From Rhodocyclaceae bacterium (GTDB lineage: Bacteria > Pseudomonadota > Gammaproteobacteria > Burkholderiales > Rhodocyclaceae), in the NCBI GenBank assembly GCA_028869135.1, contig JAGWTC010000003.1, positions 62,001-126,000 of the forward strand: DNA of 64,000 nt, given 5' to 3'. This document shows, one piece after another, positions 11,667 through 19,705 of the stretch; positions within the stretch are counted from its first letter, which is position 1; every line of letters starts with the position of its first letter. The position numbers and the translations under genes were made by a program. The notes below the pieces were generated by a model. It was not told the origin of the DNA. It did not search any database and was given only the letters and a program-made list of their open reading frames with translations.

Positions 11667-11695
11667 AAAGGCCGCTCCAAGGAGCGGCCTTTTTG
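11667..11695 (+). terminator. Terminator after the Bug protein
   Basis: AAAGGCCGCTCC, AA, GGAGCGGCCTTTTT: a 10-bp GC-rich stem with a T-tract. Confidence 0.92.
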
Positions 11696-11799
11696 CTTGC
11701 TGCGACGTACCGGCCTTGCTCGCATCACACGCCGCGCATGGGCACAGTCCGACCGCCCGGCGCTGGTATGATGCCCCATCATTTCCCCCGGAGAAGATC

Positions 11800-12417
11800 A
11801 TGCGGAACCCCGGTTTGCTTGTGTGCGCCTTCGTTGCCCTGCTCCTTTCGGGCTGCGGCTACAACACCTTCCAGACTACCGACGAACAGGTCAAGGCAGC
11901 CTGGTCCGAAGTCATCAACCAATACCAGCGGCGTGCCGACCTGGTGCCGAATCTGGTCAATACGGTCAAGGCCTACGCCCAGCATGAGAAAGACGTGCTG
12001 ACCTCCGTCACCGAGGCGCGCGCAAAGGTCGGCAGCATCCAGGCCACGCCCGAGCTCATCAACGATCCGGCTGCGCTCGGCAAGTTTCAGGCCGCCCAGG
12101 GCGAGCTCTCCAGCGCTCTGTCGCGCCTCCTGGTCGTCAGCGAAAATTATCCGCAGTTGAAGGCCGACGCCAATTTCCGCGACCTGCAGGCCCAGCTCGA
12201 AGGCACCGAGAACCGCATCACCGTGGCGCGCAATCGCTACATCAAGGCGGTGCAGGAATACAACGTCGCGGTCCGCACCTTCCCCAACAACCTGACCGCT
12301 ATGGCCCTCGGCTACAAGGAAAAGCCCAACTTCACGGTCGAGAACGAGGCTGAAATCTCGAAGGTGCCCAAGGTCGACTTCGGCACGACGCCGCAGTCTC
12401 CTGCGCCGGGCCGCTAA
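11800..12417 (+). CDS. lemA: LemA family lipoprotein
   Basis: A 205-residue LemA-family protein. The N-terminus is a lipoprotein signal with lipobox LLLSGC (lipidated Cys19). The conserved core QRRADLVPNLVNTVKAYA and SENYPQLKA-NFRDLQ, typical of the helical LemA domain, follows. The ATG at 11800 has a GGAGAAG ribosome-binding site; the upstream extension is not signal-like. It is followed after 6 bp by two TPM-domain genes, a common pairing. Function in this group is poorly defined; membrane stress or membrane protein quality control is often suggested. Confidence 0.92.
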   Translation: MRNPGLLVCAFVALLLSGCGYNTFQTTDEQVKAAWSEVINQYQRRADLVPNLVNTVKAYAQHEKDVLTSVTEARAKVGSIQATPELINDPAALGKFQAAQGELSSALSRLLVVSENYPQLKADANFRDLQAQLEGTENRITVARNRYIKAVQEYNVAVRTFPNNLTAMALGYKEKPNFTVENEAEISKVPKVDFGTTPQSPAPGR

Positions 12418-12423
12418 GCGACA

Positions 12424-13281
12424 ATGATCCGGGTCTGGATGCGCCGCCTTTGCGCAGCGTGCGCCCTGCTCTCCGCCTGGTCGGTCTTTCCGGCCGCGGC
12501 GGATGCGCCCGTGCCGCCTTTGACGGCCCGGGTGGTAGACAAGACCGGCACGCTGAGCGCAACCGAGCAGGCAGAGCTTGAGCGCACCCTCGCCGAATTC
12601 GAAGCACGCAAGGGCAGCCAGATCGCCGTGCTGCTGGTTCCGACCACCGAGCCTGAGACCATAGAGCAGTATTCGATGCGCGTGGTCGAGCAATGGAAAC
12701 TCGGTCGCAAGAAAGTCGACGACGGCGCCCTGCTTCTGATCGCCAAGGATGACCGCACCCTGCGCATCGAGGTCGGTTACGGACTTGAAGGCGCGCTCAG
12801 CGACATCGTCAGCAAGCGCATCATCAGCGAGGACATCGTGCCGCACTTGCGCAAGGGCGATTTCGCCGCCGGCATCCGCGCCGGCGTGGACCGCATGATT
12901 CGGGTTATTGACGGCGAACCGCTGCCGTCCCCGCCGCCTCAGCAGAACTATTCGAACACGGGCGGCCCCAGCCTGAATAACGCCTTACCTGTGATTCTCA
13001 TCTTCGCGGTGATCGGCGGCGGCATTCTGCGCGCCATGCTCGGACCGCTGCCGGGAGCGCTCGCAACGGGCGGACTGGTTGCGGTGGGCGCCTGGCTGCT
13101 GCTCGGCGTGCTTTCCTTTGCCCTGATTGCCGGACTCATCGCAGCCGTCGCCACGCTGGCCGGTATTGGCCGCGGCGGCTTTGGCGGCGGAGGATTCCGG
13201 GGCGGCGGTGGCTTTGGTGGGGGCGGCTTCAGCGGCGGCGGCGGCGGGTTCGGCGGCGGCGGCGCTTCGGGGAGATTCTGA
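12424..13281 (+). CDS. TPM-domain membrane protein with Gly-rich tail
   Basis: A 285-residue protein of the YgcG type. After a signal peptide (about 1-26) comes a TPM domain (about 35-150) with VVDKTGTLS, VDDGALLLIAKDDRTLRIEVGYGLEGAL and the acidic-rich end typical of the family. Hydrophobic segments at about 187-205 and 215-240 follow. The C-terminus from about 245 is almost pure glycine with Phe and Arg (GGFGGGGF repeats), a common ending of this family. It is cotranscribed with lemA and the next TPM gene. Confidence 0.9.
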   Translation: MIRVWMRRLCAACALLSAWSVFPAAADAPVPPLTARVVDKTGTLSATEQAELERTLAEFEARKGSQIAVLLVPTTEPETIEQYSMRVVEQWKLGRKKVDDGALLLIAKDDRTLRIEVGYGLEGALSDIVSKRIISEDIVPHLRKGDFAAGIRAGVDRMIRVIDGEPLPSPPPQQNYSNTGGPSLNNALPVILIFAVIGGGILRAMLGPLPGALATGGLVAVGAWLLLGVLSFALIAGLIAAVATLAGIGRGGFGGGGFRGGGGFGGGGFSGGGGGFGGGGASGRF

Positions 13282-13283
13282 GC

Positions 13284-13781
13284 ATGCAGATCAAACGCAT
13301 CTTCAGTCATCTACTCTACAGTCGGCGTCGCTTGCGTCGCGCCTTCCCGCCCGAATGCCTGACGCGGATCGAAGCCTGTATCCGCGAGGCTGAGGCCGGT
13401 CATAGCGGCGAGATCCGCTTCGCCGTCGAGGCCTCGCTCGAAGGCGCTCCGCTATGGCGCAACCAGTCCGCGCGCGCACGTGCGATCGATGTGTTTTCGC
13501 AGCTGCGTGTCTGGGATACCGAGCACAACAATGGCATTCTGATCTACCTGCTCATGGCCGATCACGACGTCGAGATCGTTGCCGACCGCGGCGTCAATGC
13601 GCGCGTCGTGCAGGAGGAGTGGGAAAAGATCTGCCGCGAGATGGAAAACCATTTCCGCAGCGGCGCCTTCGAAGCCGGCCTGCTCGCAGGCATCCACGCC
13701 GTCGCGAGCCACTTGCGGCGGCATTATCCCAAGGCCGCCGGCCATGCCAACGAAATTCCGGACCGGCCGGTGATTCTCTAG
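13284..13781 (+). CDS. TPM-domain protein, soluble
   Basis: A 165-residue TPM-domain protein without signal peptide or membrane segment. The core GEIRFAVEASL and NNGILIYLLMADHDVEIVADRGVNARV corresponds to the domain of the upstream protein. The start lies 2 bp after the stop of that gene, so the three-gene lemA-TPM-TPM order is tightly coupled. The biochemical role is unknown. Confidence 0.88.
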   Translation: MQIKRIFSHLLYSRRRLRRAFPPECLTRIEACIREAEAGHSGEIRFAVEASLEGAPLWRNQSARARAIDVFSQLRVWDTEHNNGILIYLLMADHDVEIVADRGVNARVVQEEWEKICREMENHFRSGAFEAGLLAGIHAVASHLRRHYPKAAGHANEIPDRPVIL

Positions 13782-13782
13782 G

Positions 13783-14355
13783 CTAGACGGTCAGCAGGTC
13801 CGCCGGCGTATCGATGTCGCGGTGAATGCCGTCGTCCAGACAGGACACCAGCGTCACCTCATCGGCATGCGCCTGCAACAGCGCGCGCGCGCCGCTGTCG
13901 CCGATCAGGCCGGCCAATTGCGCAAACCACTTTTTCGAGAAGCCGACCGGATGTCCGCGCTGCGCCTGATGCACAGGCGCGGCGATGCTCGCACCGGCAA
14001 GGATGGCGTCGGCGACGCGTTGCATCGTCGCGGTCTGCACATAAGGCATGTCGGCCAGGCTCAGTAACCAGCCCTGCGCGTCGGCGCAGGCACGAACGCC
14101 TGCCGCCAGCGAATGGCCCATGCCGGCATGGCTGTCTTCGCTGACGACAATGCGAGCGCCTTCGTCCCACAGCAGGCACGCAAGCCGCTCCTGATCGGGG
14201 CGCAGCACCGCCACCACTTCACCGCATACCGGGCGCAGATTGCGGAAAGCCGCCAGCGCCAGCGGCGTGCCATCGTGCATCGGGTGCAGCAGCTTGTCGC
14301 CGCCGAAGCGGCGGCTTTGCCCCGCCGCGATCAGTACGCCGCTCAGCTTCGTCAT
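13783..14355 (-). CDS. MocA-like molybdenum cofactor cytidylyltransferase / NTP transferase
   Basis: A 190-residue nucleotidyltransferase of the MobA/MocA type. The N-terminal LIAAGQSRRFGGDK is the nucleotide-binding loop and LADMPYV holds the metal-binding aspartate. MocA adds CMP to molybdopterin for xanthine dehydrogenase-family enzymes, which fits the operon: it directly follows an XdhC gene with an ATGA overlap and the molybdenum hydroxylase lies upstream. That context favours MocA over MobA. It converges on the TPM gene with a 1-bp gap. Confidence 0.85.
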   Translation of the reverse strand: MTKLSGVLIAAGQSRRFGGDKLLHPMHDGTPLALAAFRNLRPVCGEVVAVLRPDQERLACLLWDEGARIVVSEDSHAGMGHSLAAGVRACADAQGWLLSLADMPYVQTATMQRVADAILAGASIAAPVHQAQRGHPVGFSKKWFAQLAGLIGDSGARALLQAHADEVTLVSCLDDGIHRDIDTPADLLTV

Positions 14356-15347
14356 GTCGTCAGTCGTTCGCGCACGGGATGCGCCGCTTTTTGCAAAGGT
14401 GCGCCGACGCCGTTTTTCACCGCTGTCATCTCGGCCAGGATGGCAACCGCGATTTCCGGCGGCGTCCGGCTGCCGATGGGCAGCCCCACGGGGCCGTGCA
14501 GGCGCGCGGCCTCCTCGGCCGTGATGTCGAAATACTCCTGCAGTCGCGCCCGGCGCTTGTCGTTGTTGACTTTGGAGCCCAACGCGCCGACGTAGAAGGC
14601 CGGCGACTTGAGCGCTTCGAGCAGCGCCATGTCGTCGAGCTTGGGATCGTGCGTCAGGGCGACGACGGCGCTGTTCGGATCGAGCTCGAGCGCCAGCACG
14701 GCATCGTCCGGCATGTCCGTGCGCAACTCGGTGCCCGGCACATGCCATTCGCTGCTGTACTCGAGGCGCGGATCGCAAACGATGACCTGGTAGTCGAGCG
14801 GCAGCGCCATCTGCGCGAGATAGAAGGAAATCTGCCCGGCGCCGATGATCAGCAGGCGGCGGCGCGGACCATGTACCGTGGTGAGCATTCCCTCCTGCCA
14901 TTGCACCGCGTCGCCGCGGCGGCCGGACGAGTAAGTGACCGAACCAGTGTTCGTATCGACGCAGCGCAGCTCCAGTTGGCCGCTGCCGATGCGTGCGGCG
15001 AAGGAAGCCAGCGCGGCATGATCGGGCGCGGGCTCGACGATCAGTTCCAGCGTGCCGCCGCAAGGCAGGCCGAAACGCGTCGCCTCCTCCTTGGTCACGC
15101 CATAAGTCAGCGCGAACGGTTGCGTGCCGCCGATACGCCCGTCGCGCATGCGCGCAATCAGATCGTCCTCAATGCAGCCGCCCGAGACCGAACCCTGCAC
15201 CATGCCGTCGTCGCGCAGCGCCAGCCAGGCGCCGGGCGGCCGCGGGGACGAGCCCCAGGTCTTGGCCACCGTCACCAGCGCCACCCTGCGCCCGTCGGCC
15301 GTCCAGCGCTGCACGGCCGTCAACACCTGCATATCCAGGCTGTCCAT
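14352..15347 (-). CDS. XdhC/CoxI-family molybdenum hydroxylase maturation protein
   Basis: A 331-residue XdhC-type protein that binds sulfurated molybdenum cofactor and delivers it to xanthine dehydrogenase-type enzymes. The N-terminal XdhC/CoxI domain has GSSPRPPG and GSVSGGCIE (52-60); a Rossmann-like C-terminal domain begins at LLIIGAGQIS (165-174). The start at 15347 lies 2 bp after the stop of the catalytic subunit, and the 3' end overlaps mocA by four bases. An earlier in-frame ATG at 15395 would sit inside the upstream gene. Confidence 0.9.
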   Translation of the reverse strand: MDSLDMQVLTAVQRWTADGRRVALVTVAKTWGSSPRPPGAWLALRDDGMVQGSVSGGCIEDDLIARMRDGRIGGTQPFALTYGVTKEEATRFGLPCGGTLELIVEPAPDHAALASFAARIGSGQLELRCVDTNTGSVTYSSGRRGDAVQWQEGMLTTVHGPRRRLLIIGAGQISFYLAQMALPLDYQVIVCDPRLEYSSEWHVPGTELRTDMPDDAVLALELDPNSAVVALTHDPKLDDMALLEALKSPAFYVGALGSKVNNDKRRARLQEYFDITAEEAARLHGPVGLPIGSRTPPEIAVAILAEMTAVKNGVGAPLQKAAHPVRERLTT

Positions 15348-15349
15348 GA

Positions 15350-17572
15350 TCAGGCCTTCAGGGCTTCGGTATCGATGGGCAAGGCGGTGATCCACTTGCC
15401 GCTCGCCGCCGCAATGGCGTTCACCATCGCCGGCGCCAGCGGCGGCACGCCGGGCTCGCCGATACCGGTCGGCTTTTCGGCCGAGGGCACGATATGCACT
15501 TCGACCCTGGGCATTTCATTGATGCGGATCGGCATGTAGTCATGGAAGTTCGACTGCTCGACCACGCCGTCCTTGAGCGTGATCTTGCCGTGCAGCACCG
15601 ACGACAAGGCAAAGCCGACGCCGCCCTCGACCTGCGCACGCACATTGTCCGGATTGATGGCGATGCCGCAGTCGACGGCGGAGACGATGCGATCGATACG
15701 CACCGAGCCGTCCTTCTGCAACGTCACCTCGGCCACATGCGCGACGTAGGAATTGAACGACTCATGCACCGCCACGCCGCGGCCGCGGCGTTCGCCGGCC
15801 TTGCCCTTGGCCAGCGGCTTGTTCCAGCCGGCCTTTTCCGCAGCGAGCTTGAGCACGGCGGCGTGGCGCGGGTGTTTGTCGAGCAGGGCCAAGCGCATCG
15901 CGACCGGGTCCTTGCCTGCCGCCTTGGCGACCTGATCGACGAAAACCTCGGTCGAGAATGCCGTATGCGAAGAACCGACCGAACGCCACCACAGGACCGG
16001 CACCCCGATGTCCTTGGGCGTATGCAGATCGACGAGCATGTTCGGCACGTGATAAGGCAGATTGGCCGCGCCTTCGACCGAGACCGCATCGATGCCGTCC
16101 TTGACCATCATGCCTTCGAACGGCGAGCCGGTCAGAATGGATTGCCCGACCAGGCGATGCTGCCAGCCGACCAGATTTCCCTTGTCGTCGAGCGCCGCCT
16201 TGAGGGCATGATGGAAAGCCGGCCGATAGTAGCCGCCATGGGTATCGTCTTCGCGCGTCCACACCAGCTTGACCGGCGGCGTCTTGCCCGGGGTCTTGGC
16301 ATCCAGCGCCTTGACGATCTGCGCGGCCTCGACGAGATAGTCCGAATCCTTGCTCGCGCGACGGCCGAAACTGCCGCCGGCGTAGAGCATGTTGATCGAC
16401 ACCTGCTCCGGCTTGAGACCCACGGTACGGGCGACGTTCATCTGGTCGATGGTCTGGAACTGTTCGCCGTTCCAGACCTCGCACTTGTCGGCGCCCAGCT
16501 GGATCACGCAGTTCATCGGCTCCATGGCCGAGTGCGCGAGATAGGGGAAGTCGTAGCCGGCTTCGACAACCCTGGCCGCGCCGGCGAACGCCTTGTCGGC
16601 ATCGCCTTCCTTGCGCGCCACTGCGCCAGGCTGCTTGGCCAGCGCCTTGTAGCGCGCGGAAATTTCGTCGCTGCTCAGTTTGAAGGCAGCGCTATCGTCC
16701 CATTCGACCTGGAGCGCGTCGCGCCCCCTCTTCGCGCTCCAGGTGTCCTTGGCGAGCACGGCCACGCCGTGCTGAATCTGCACGACATCGACCACGCCCT
16801 TGATCTTGCGCGTCTCGGAGGCATCGAAGGACTTGGGCTTGCCGCCAAAGCGCGGCGAGTGCGCCACCACCGCGACCAGCATGTTGGGGAAATGGATGTC
16901 CTGGGTGAACTGAGCCGTACCGTTGCTCTTGGCAAGCGCATCCTTGCGCGGCGCCTTCTTGCCGATCAGCTTGAAGTCCTTCGGATCCTTAAGCTTGATG
17001 TCGCTCGGTACCGCCTCCGTAGCCGCATCCTGCGCCAGCTCGCCGAAGCTGGCCTTGCGCTTGCTAGGCGCATGACTCACGACGCCTTCGCTGACGACGA
17101 TTTCCGAAGCGGGCACATTCCACTTCTTAGCGGCCGCGCTGATCAGCATCGCGCGCGCCGCGGCGCCGGCCATGCGCAACTGCTCCCACGAGTTCGCCAT
17201 CGCCGTACTGCCGCCGGTGCCTTGCGTCGGCCCCCAGAACAGATTGTTGTAGCGCTTGGCGTCGGCCGGTGCGCCCTCGACCTTGACGTCGTCCCACCTG
17301 GCGTCGAGCTCTTCCGCAAGAATGGTGGCGAGCCCCGTGTAAGTTCCCTGCCCCATTTCGAGATGCTTGGAAATCACCGTCACGCTGTTGTCGGCGCCGA
17401 TGCGCAGGAAGGCGTTCGGTTCGAAGGTCACGCTGCCGACGACTTCGCCGCCGGCCTTGCCCGGCCCGGCCGGCGCAGCCAGCACGCGCAATGGAAGACA
17501 CACGCCCAAGGTCAGGCCGGCTGCACCTTGAAGGAAGTTACGACGACTCAGGTTTTCGATCTGCATGCTCAT
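15350..17572 (-). CDS. Molybdopterin-binding subunit of an aldehyde/isoquinoline oxidoreductase-type hydroxylase
   Basis: A 740-residue large subunit of the xanthine dehydrogenase family, closest in layout to isoquinoline 1-oxidoreductase beta subunits (IorB). The Tat signal SRRNFLQG at 9-16 and a hydrophobic stretch to AAPAG show periplasmic export. [13 protein letters not shown] and the C-terminal [14 protein letters not shown] (with the catalytic Glu) are molybdenum-site motifs. Its partner is the 2Fe-2S subunit directly upstream; there is no separate FAD subunit, so electrons probably pass to a cytochrome. ATGAGCATG gives two possible starts; the first has GAGG before it. The substrate is unknown. 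Confidence 0.9.
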   Translation of the reverse strand: MSMQIENLSRRNFLQGAAGLTLGVCLPLRVLAAPAGPGKAGGEVVGSVTFEPNAFLRIGADNSVTVISKHLEMGQGTYTGLATILAEELDARWDDVKVEGAPADAKRYNNLFWGPTQGTGGSTAMANSWEQLRMAGAAARAMLISAAAKKWNVPASEIVVSEGVVSHAPSKRKASFGELAQDAATEAVPSDIKLKDPKDFKLIGKKAPRKDALAKSNGTAQFTQDIHFPNMLVAVVAHSPRFGGKPKSFDASETRKIKGVVDVVQIQHGVAVLAKDTWSAKRGRDALQVEWDDSAAFKLSSDEISARYKALAKQPGAVARKEGDADKAFAGAARVVEAGYDFPYLAHSAMEPMNCVIQLGADKCEVWNGEQFQTIDQMNVARTVGLKPEQVSINMLYAGGSFGRRASKDSDYLVEAAQIVKALDAKTPGKTPPVKLVWTREDDTHGGYYRPAFHHALKAALDDKGNLVGWQHRLVGQSILTGSPFEGMMVKDGIDAVSVEGAANLPYHVPNMLVDLHTPKDIGVPVLWWRSVGSSHTAFSTEVFVDQVAKAAGKDPVAMRLALLDKHPRHAAVLKLAAEKAGWNKPLAKGKAGERRGRGVAVHESFNSYVAHVAEVTLQKDGSVRIDRIVSAVDCGIAINPDNVRAQVEGGVGFALSSVLHGKITLKDGVVEQSNFHDYMPIRINEMPRVEVHIVPSAEKPTGIGEPGVPPLAPAMVNAIAAASGKWITALPIDTEALKA

Positions 17573-17582
17573 GTCCGCCTCC

Positions 17583-18041
17583 TCAAGCCAGCGCCTTGGC
17601 GGCTTCGTGAATCGCAGCGCGAATGCGCACATAGGTGCCGCAGCGACAGATGTTTCCGGACATGGCCGCATCGATATCCGCGTCGGTCGGCTTCTTCTTG
17701 CTCGACAGCAAGGCGACTGCGCTCATGATCTGGCCCGACTGGCAGTAACCGCACTGCGCGACGTCGAGCTTGCGCCAGGCCTCCTGGACCGCCTTGCCGA
17801 CCTTGGACGCATCGACCGCCTCGATCGTGCTGATCTTCTTGCCGGCCGCGGCCGACACCGGGGTCGAGCAGGAACGAATCGGCTCGCCGCCCAGATGTAC
17901 CGTGCAGGCGCCGCACAGGCCCATGCCGCAGCCATATTTGGTGCCGGTGTATTGCAGGGTATCGCGCAGCACCCAGAGCAAAGGGGTGTCCGGCTCGACG
18001 TCCACGGAGTGGACCTTGCCGTTGATATTCAACTCGATCAT
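17583..18041 (-). CDS. 2Fe-2S subunit of the molybdenum hydroxylase
   Basis: A 152-residue protein with two 2Fe-2S clusters, as in IorA and the small subunits of aldehyde dehydrogenases of this family. The plant-type cluster uses Cys38, Cys43, Cys46 and Cys58 ([13 protein letters not shown]); the second uses Cys97, Cys100, Cys132 and Cys134 (QCGYCQSGQ and NICRCGT). It has no signal peptide, so it is likely carried out by the Tat signal of the large subunit after cofactor assembly. It is the first gene of the four-gene operon ending in mocA. Confidence 0.93.
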   Translation of the reverse strand: MIELNINGKVHSVDVEPDTPLLWVLRDTLQYTGTKYGCGMGLCGACTVHLGGEPIRSCSTPVSAAAGKKISTIEAVDASKVGKAVQEAWRKLDVAQCGYCQSGQIMSAVALLSSKKKPTDADIDAAMSGNICRCGTYVRIRAAIHEAAKALA

Positions 18042-18301
18042 GGGAGGCTCCCGGTTGGGGTAGTGATGGTTTTATTGGGACAGCAGGGCCGGCTAAGTCT
18101 AGTTGTGGGAATTGGCCTACTCAAGGCATCTTGCGTGAACAGTCTGTTCAAACTCGCCAAACTATTCATGCCGATATAGCGGCGTTTTCATTGTCATGGC
18201 CGGCGGAATCACGCCAGCGGACCGAGAATCAAAGTGCCGATCCGGATGCAGCGATCAAAGGGGAACCCGATCGTACGAGGGCATGCTTTTAGACGCGGCT
18301 G

Positions 18302-18326
18302 AAACGCCCGGATTTTCGGGCGTTTC
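18302..18326. terminator. Hairpin between the hydroxylase operon and the tRNA cluster
   Basis: AAACGCCCG, GATTTT, CGGGCGTTT forms a 9-bp stem with short A and T tracts on each side. It lies upstream of both flanking units, so it could end antisense or stray transcription. The rest of 18042-18339 shows no convincing gene; only a short minus-strand leader of the hydroxylase operon is expected there. Confidence 0.5.
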
Positions 18327-18339
18327 AGGGATTCAGCGT

Positions 18340-18368
18340 TTGACCGTATAGCCCAGGCCAAGTAGAAT
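18340..18368 (+). promoter_or_regulatory. tRNA-Pro promoter (TTGACC-17-TAGAAT)
   Basis: TTGACC at 18340-18345 and TAGAAT at 18363-18368 are spaced 17 bp, ending 10 bp before the tRNA. It is a good sigma-70 promoter for tRNA-Pro and probably tRNA-Arg. Confidence 0.8.
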
Positions 18369-18378
18369 GCGCGTCGTT

Positions 18379-18455
18379 CGGGGCGTAGCGCAGCCCGGTA
18401 GCGCGCCTGCTTTGGGAGCAGGATGTCGCAGGTTCGAATCCTGCCGCCCCGACCA
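18379..18455 (+). tRNA. tRNA-Pro (anticodon TGG)
   Basis: Acceptor CGGGGCG pairs with CGCCCCG, discriminator A and encoded CCA. The anticodon stem CCTGC/GCAGG encloses TTTGGGA with anticodon TGG. GGTTCGAATC gives the T-arm. Confidence 0.97.
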
Positions 18456-18475
18456 ACATTGCTTTCCCTCGGTCA

Positions 18476-18552
18476 CCGTCCGTAGCTCATCTGGATAGAG
18501 CACCGGCCTTCTAAGCCGGGGGTAACAGGTTCGAGTCCTGTCGGGCGGACCA
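18476..18552 (+). tRNA. tRNA-Arg (anticodon TCT)
   Basis: Acceptor CCGTCCG pairs with CGGGCGG (one G-U), discriminator A and CCA encoded. The anticodon stem CCGGC/GCCGG encloses CTTCTAA, anticodon TCT. It starts 20 bp after tRNA-Pro. Confidence 0.97.
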
Positions 18553-18579
18553 CAAAATTTGATTTTTGCGCGCTGGCGA

Positions 18580-18608
18580 TTGTAAGAACCCCGCGCTTGC
18601 TGTAGAAT
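18580..18608 (+). promoter_or_regulatory. tRNA-His promoter (TTGTAA-17-TAGAAT)
   Basis: TTGTAA at 18580-18585 and TAGAAT at 18603-18608 with a 17-bp spacer. The -10 is identical to that of the tRNA-Pro promoter, so tRNA-His can be transcribed separately. The -10 lies about 40 bp before the mature tRNA, so a 5' leader is expected. Confidence 0.7.
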
Positions 18609-18648
18609 CGCGCCTCTCGCGTTTTGCAACAATGCAAGGCGCATCGGT

Positions 18649-18725
18649 GGTGGCTGTAGCTCAGTTGGTAGAGTCCCGGATTGTGATTCCGGTTGTCGTG
18701 GGTTCGAGCCCCATCAGCCACCCCA
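18649..18725 (+). tRNA. tRNA-His (anticodon GTG)
   Basis: Begins GGTGGCT with the extra 5' G typical of tRNA-His and ends AGCCACCCCA with encoded CCA. The anticodon stem CCGGA/TCCGG encloses TTGTGAT, anticodon GTG. Confidence 0.97.
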
Positions 18726-18734
18726 CCCCATCCT

Positions 18735-18759
18735 AAAAAGCCGCTCATGCGGCTTTTTT
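18735..18759 (+). terminator. Terminator after tRNA-His
   Basis: AAAAAGCCGC, TCAT, GCGGCTTTTTT. The symmetric A and T runs could also serve the minus-strand gene ending at 18773. Confidence 0.92.
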
Positions 18760-18772
18760 GTTTTCCTCCATA

Positions 18773-19084
18773 TCAATCGTCCTTGTCCGGTAGCGGATAG
18801 GCATCGGCCACATAGCCGGGCCCCTTCATCACGAGCACGACAAAGGCGGCAATGGCGACGGTCAGCAGCAGGCTCCAGTAGGAAAAGAACAGGCTGATCA
18901 GATAGATCTCGGGCATGGACAGTTGCGCCCGGAATCCCGCCCCGCCGAAACAGCGCAGGCACAGCAGCGCCACCGCCAGGAGCAGCGTCCCCCAAATCGC
19001 CACCGCCGGCAGGCGACGCAATATCTCGCGTTCGCGGCCGGCGGGGCCGCCGGGAAAGCCCGGCAATCGATTGAACAGCCTCAT
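18773..19084 (-). CDS. Small two-helix membrane protein of unknown function
   Basis: A 103-residue protein with two hydrophobic segments (about 28-45 and 61-86) and a charged C-terminus (YPLPDKDD). I do not recognise a family. It lies 68 bp downstream of the ycnI-like gene on the same strand, so it may belong to the copper-related unit. Codon use is like its neighbours, which supports it being a real gene. Confidence 0.6.
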   Translation of the reverse strand: MRLFNRLPGFPGGPAGREREILRRLPAVAIWGTLLLAVALLCLRCFGGAGFRAQLSMPEIYLISLFFSYWSLLLTVAIAAFVVLVMKGPGYVADAYPLPDKDD

Positions 19085-19152
19085 TTCATCGCCCCTTTTG
19101 CATTCTGCCGGGAAGATGAGAGGTGCAAGCGATATGCCCGGCCCTCAGGCGT

Positions 19153-19689
19153 TCAATGCTTGTGCTGCTCGTGCCCCATCATCCCGCCCTGAACTTCCAG
19201 CACCGCGGCAGGCGTCTGCAGCTTGACCGAGGCATCGGCGCCCGGAATTTCATTCCAGTCGATGCGGCCCTGCTCGCAGATCTGGCTGACCTTCCAGTAA
19301 AGCTTGCCGGCGGCATCGGGCAACTTTGCAGCGATGGAAAACTCGTCGAAATAGCTGTCGGGCAGGTAGTCGTCCGGCGTTTTCGCCGTCCAGCGGATTT
19401 CGCTGACATCCTCCGTCACGGTGCGCCCGTGGCTCGTATAGGGGGTCGCCAGCGCCTTGCGCTCGATGTCGATCTTCCATCCGGACTTGGGCATGGGCTT
19501 TGCGCCCTGCACGCCATCCGGAATCGTGACGACGAGCTGCTTCACCGGCGAACCTTCGCAGCCATGGCTGACGCGCAAGGCGCCGCGATAATAGCTGCCA
19601 GCCGGCGCGCTCTTGTTGTCCAGCACGACATGCGCATGTGCGGTTGCGGCCAGCAAGCCGGCCATGAGGGCAAACGTTGATTTTTTCAT
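19153..19689 (-). CDS. YcnI-like DUF1775 copper-binding protein
   Basis: A 178-residue exported protein with a signal peptide ending in AHA, so that the mature chain would start with His20 (HVVLDNKSAPAGSYYRG). An N-terminal His and a Trp-containing core are known in YcnI (DUF1775) copper-binding proteins. The tail HEQHKH is an additional metal-binding candidate. AGGAGA precedes the ATG. It follows a TonB-dependent receptor and a DUF2946 gene on the same strand; together they look like a copper acquisition or homeostasis set. Copper specificity is inferred from the family. Confidence 0.88.
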   Translation of the reverse strand: MKKSTFALMAGLLAATAHAHVVLDNKSAPAGSYYRGALRVSHGCEGSPVKQLVVTIPDGVQGAKPMPKSGWKIDIERKALATPYTSHGRTVTEDVSEIRWTAKTPDDYLPDSYFDEFSIAAKLPDAAGKLYWKVSQICEQGRIDWNEIPGADASVKLQTPAAVLEVQGGMMGHEQHKH

Positions 19690-19705
19690 GATGTTCTCCT
19701 AAAGG

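Noticed and set aside
15494-17728. Long plus-strand open frame of 744 residues
   Set aside because: It lies antisense to the molybdenum hydroxylase large subunit, whose family motifs and Tat signal are clear. High GC gives long shadow frames; the product looks like no protein family.
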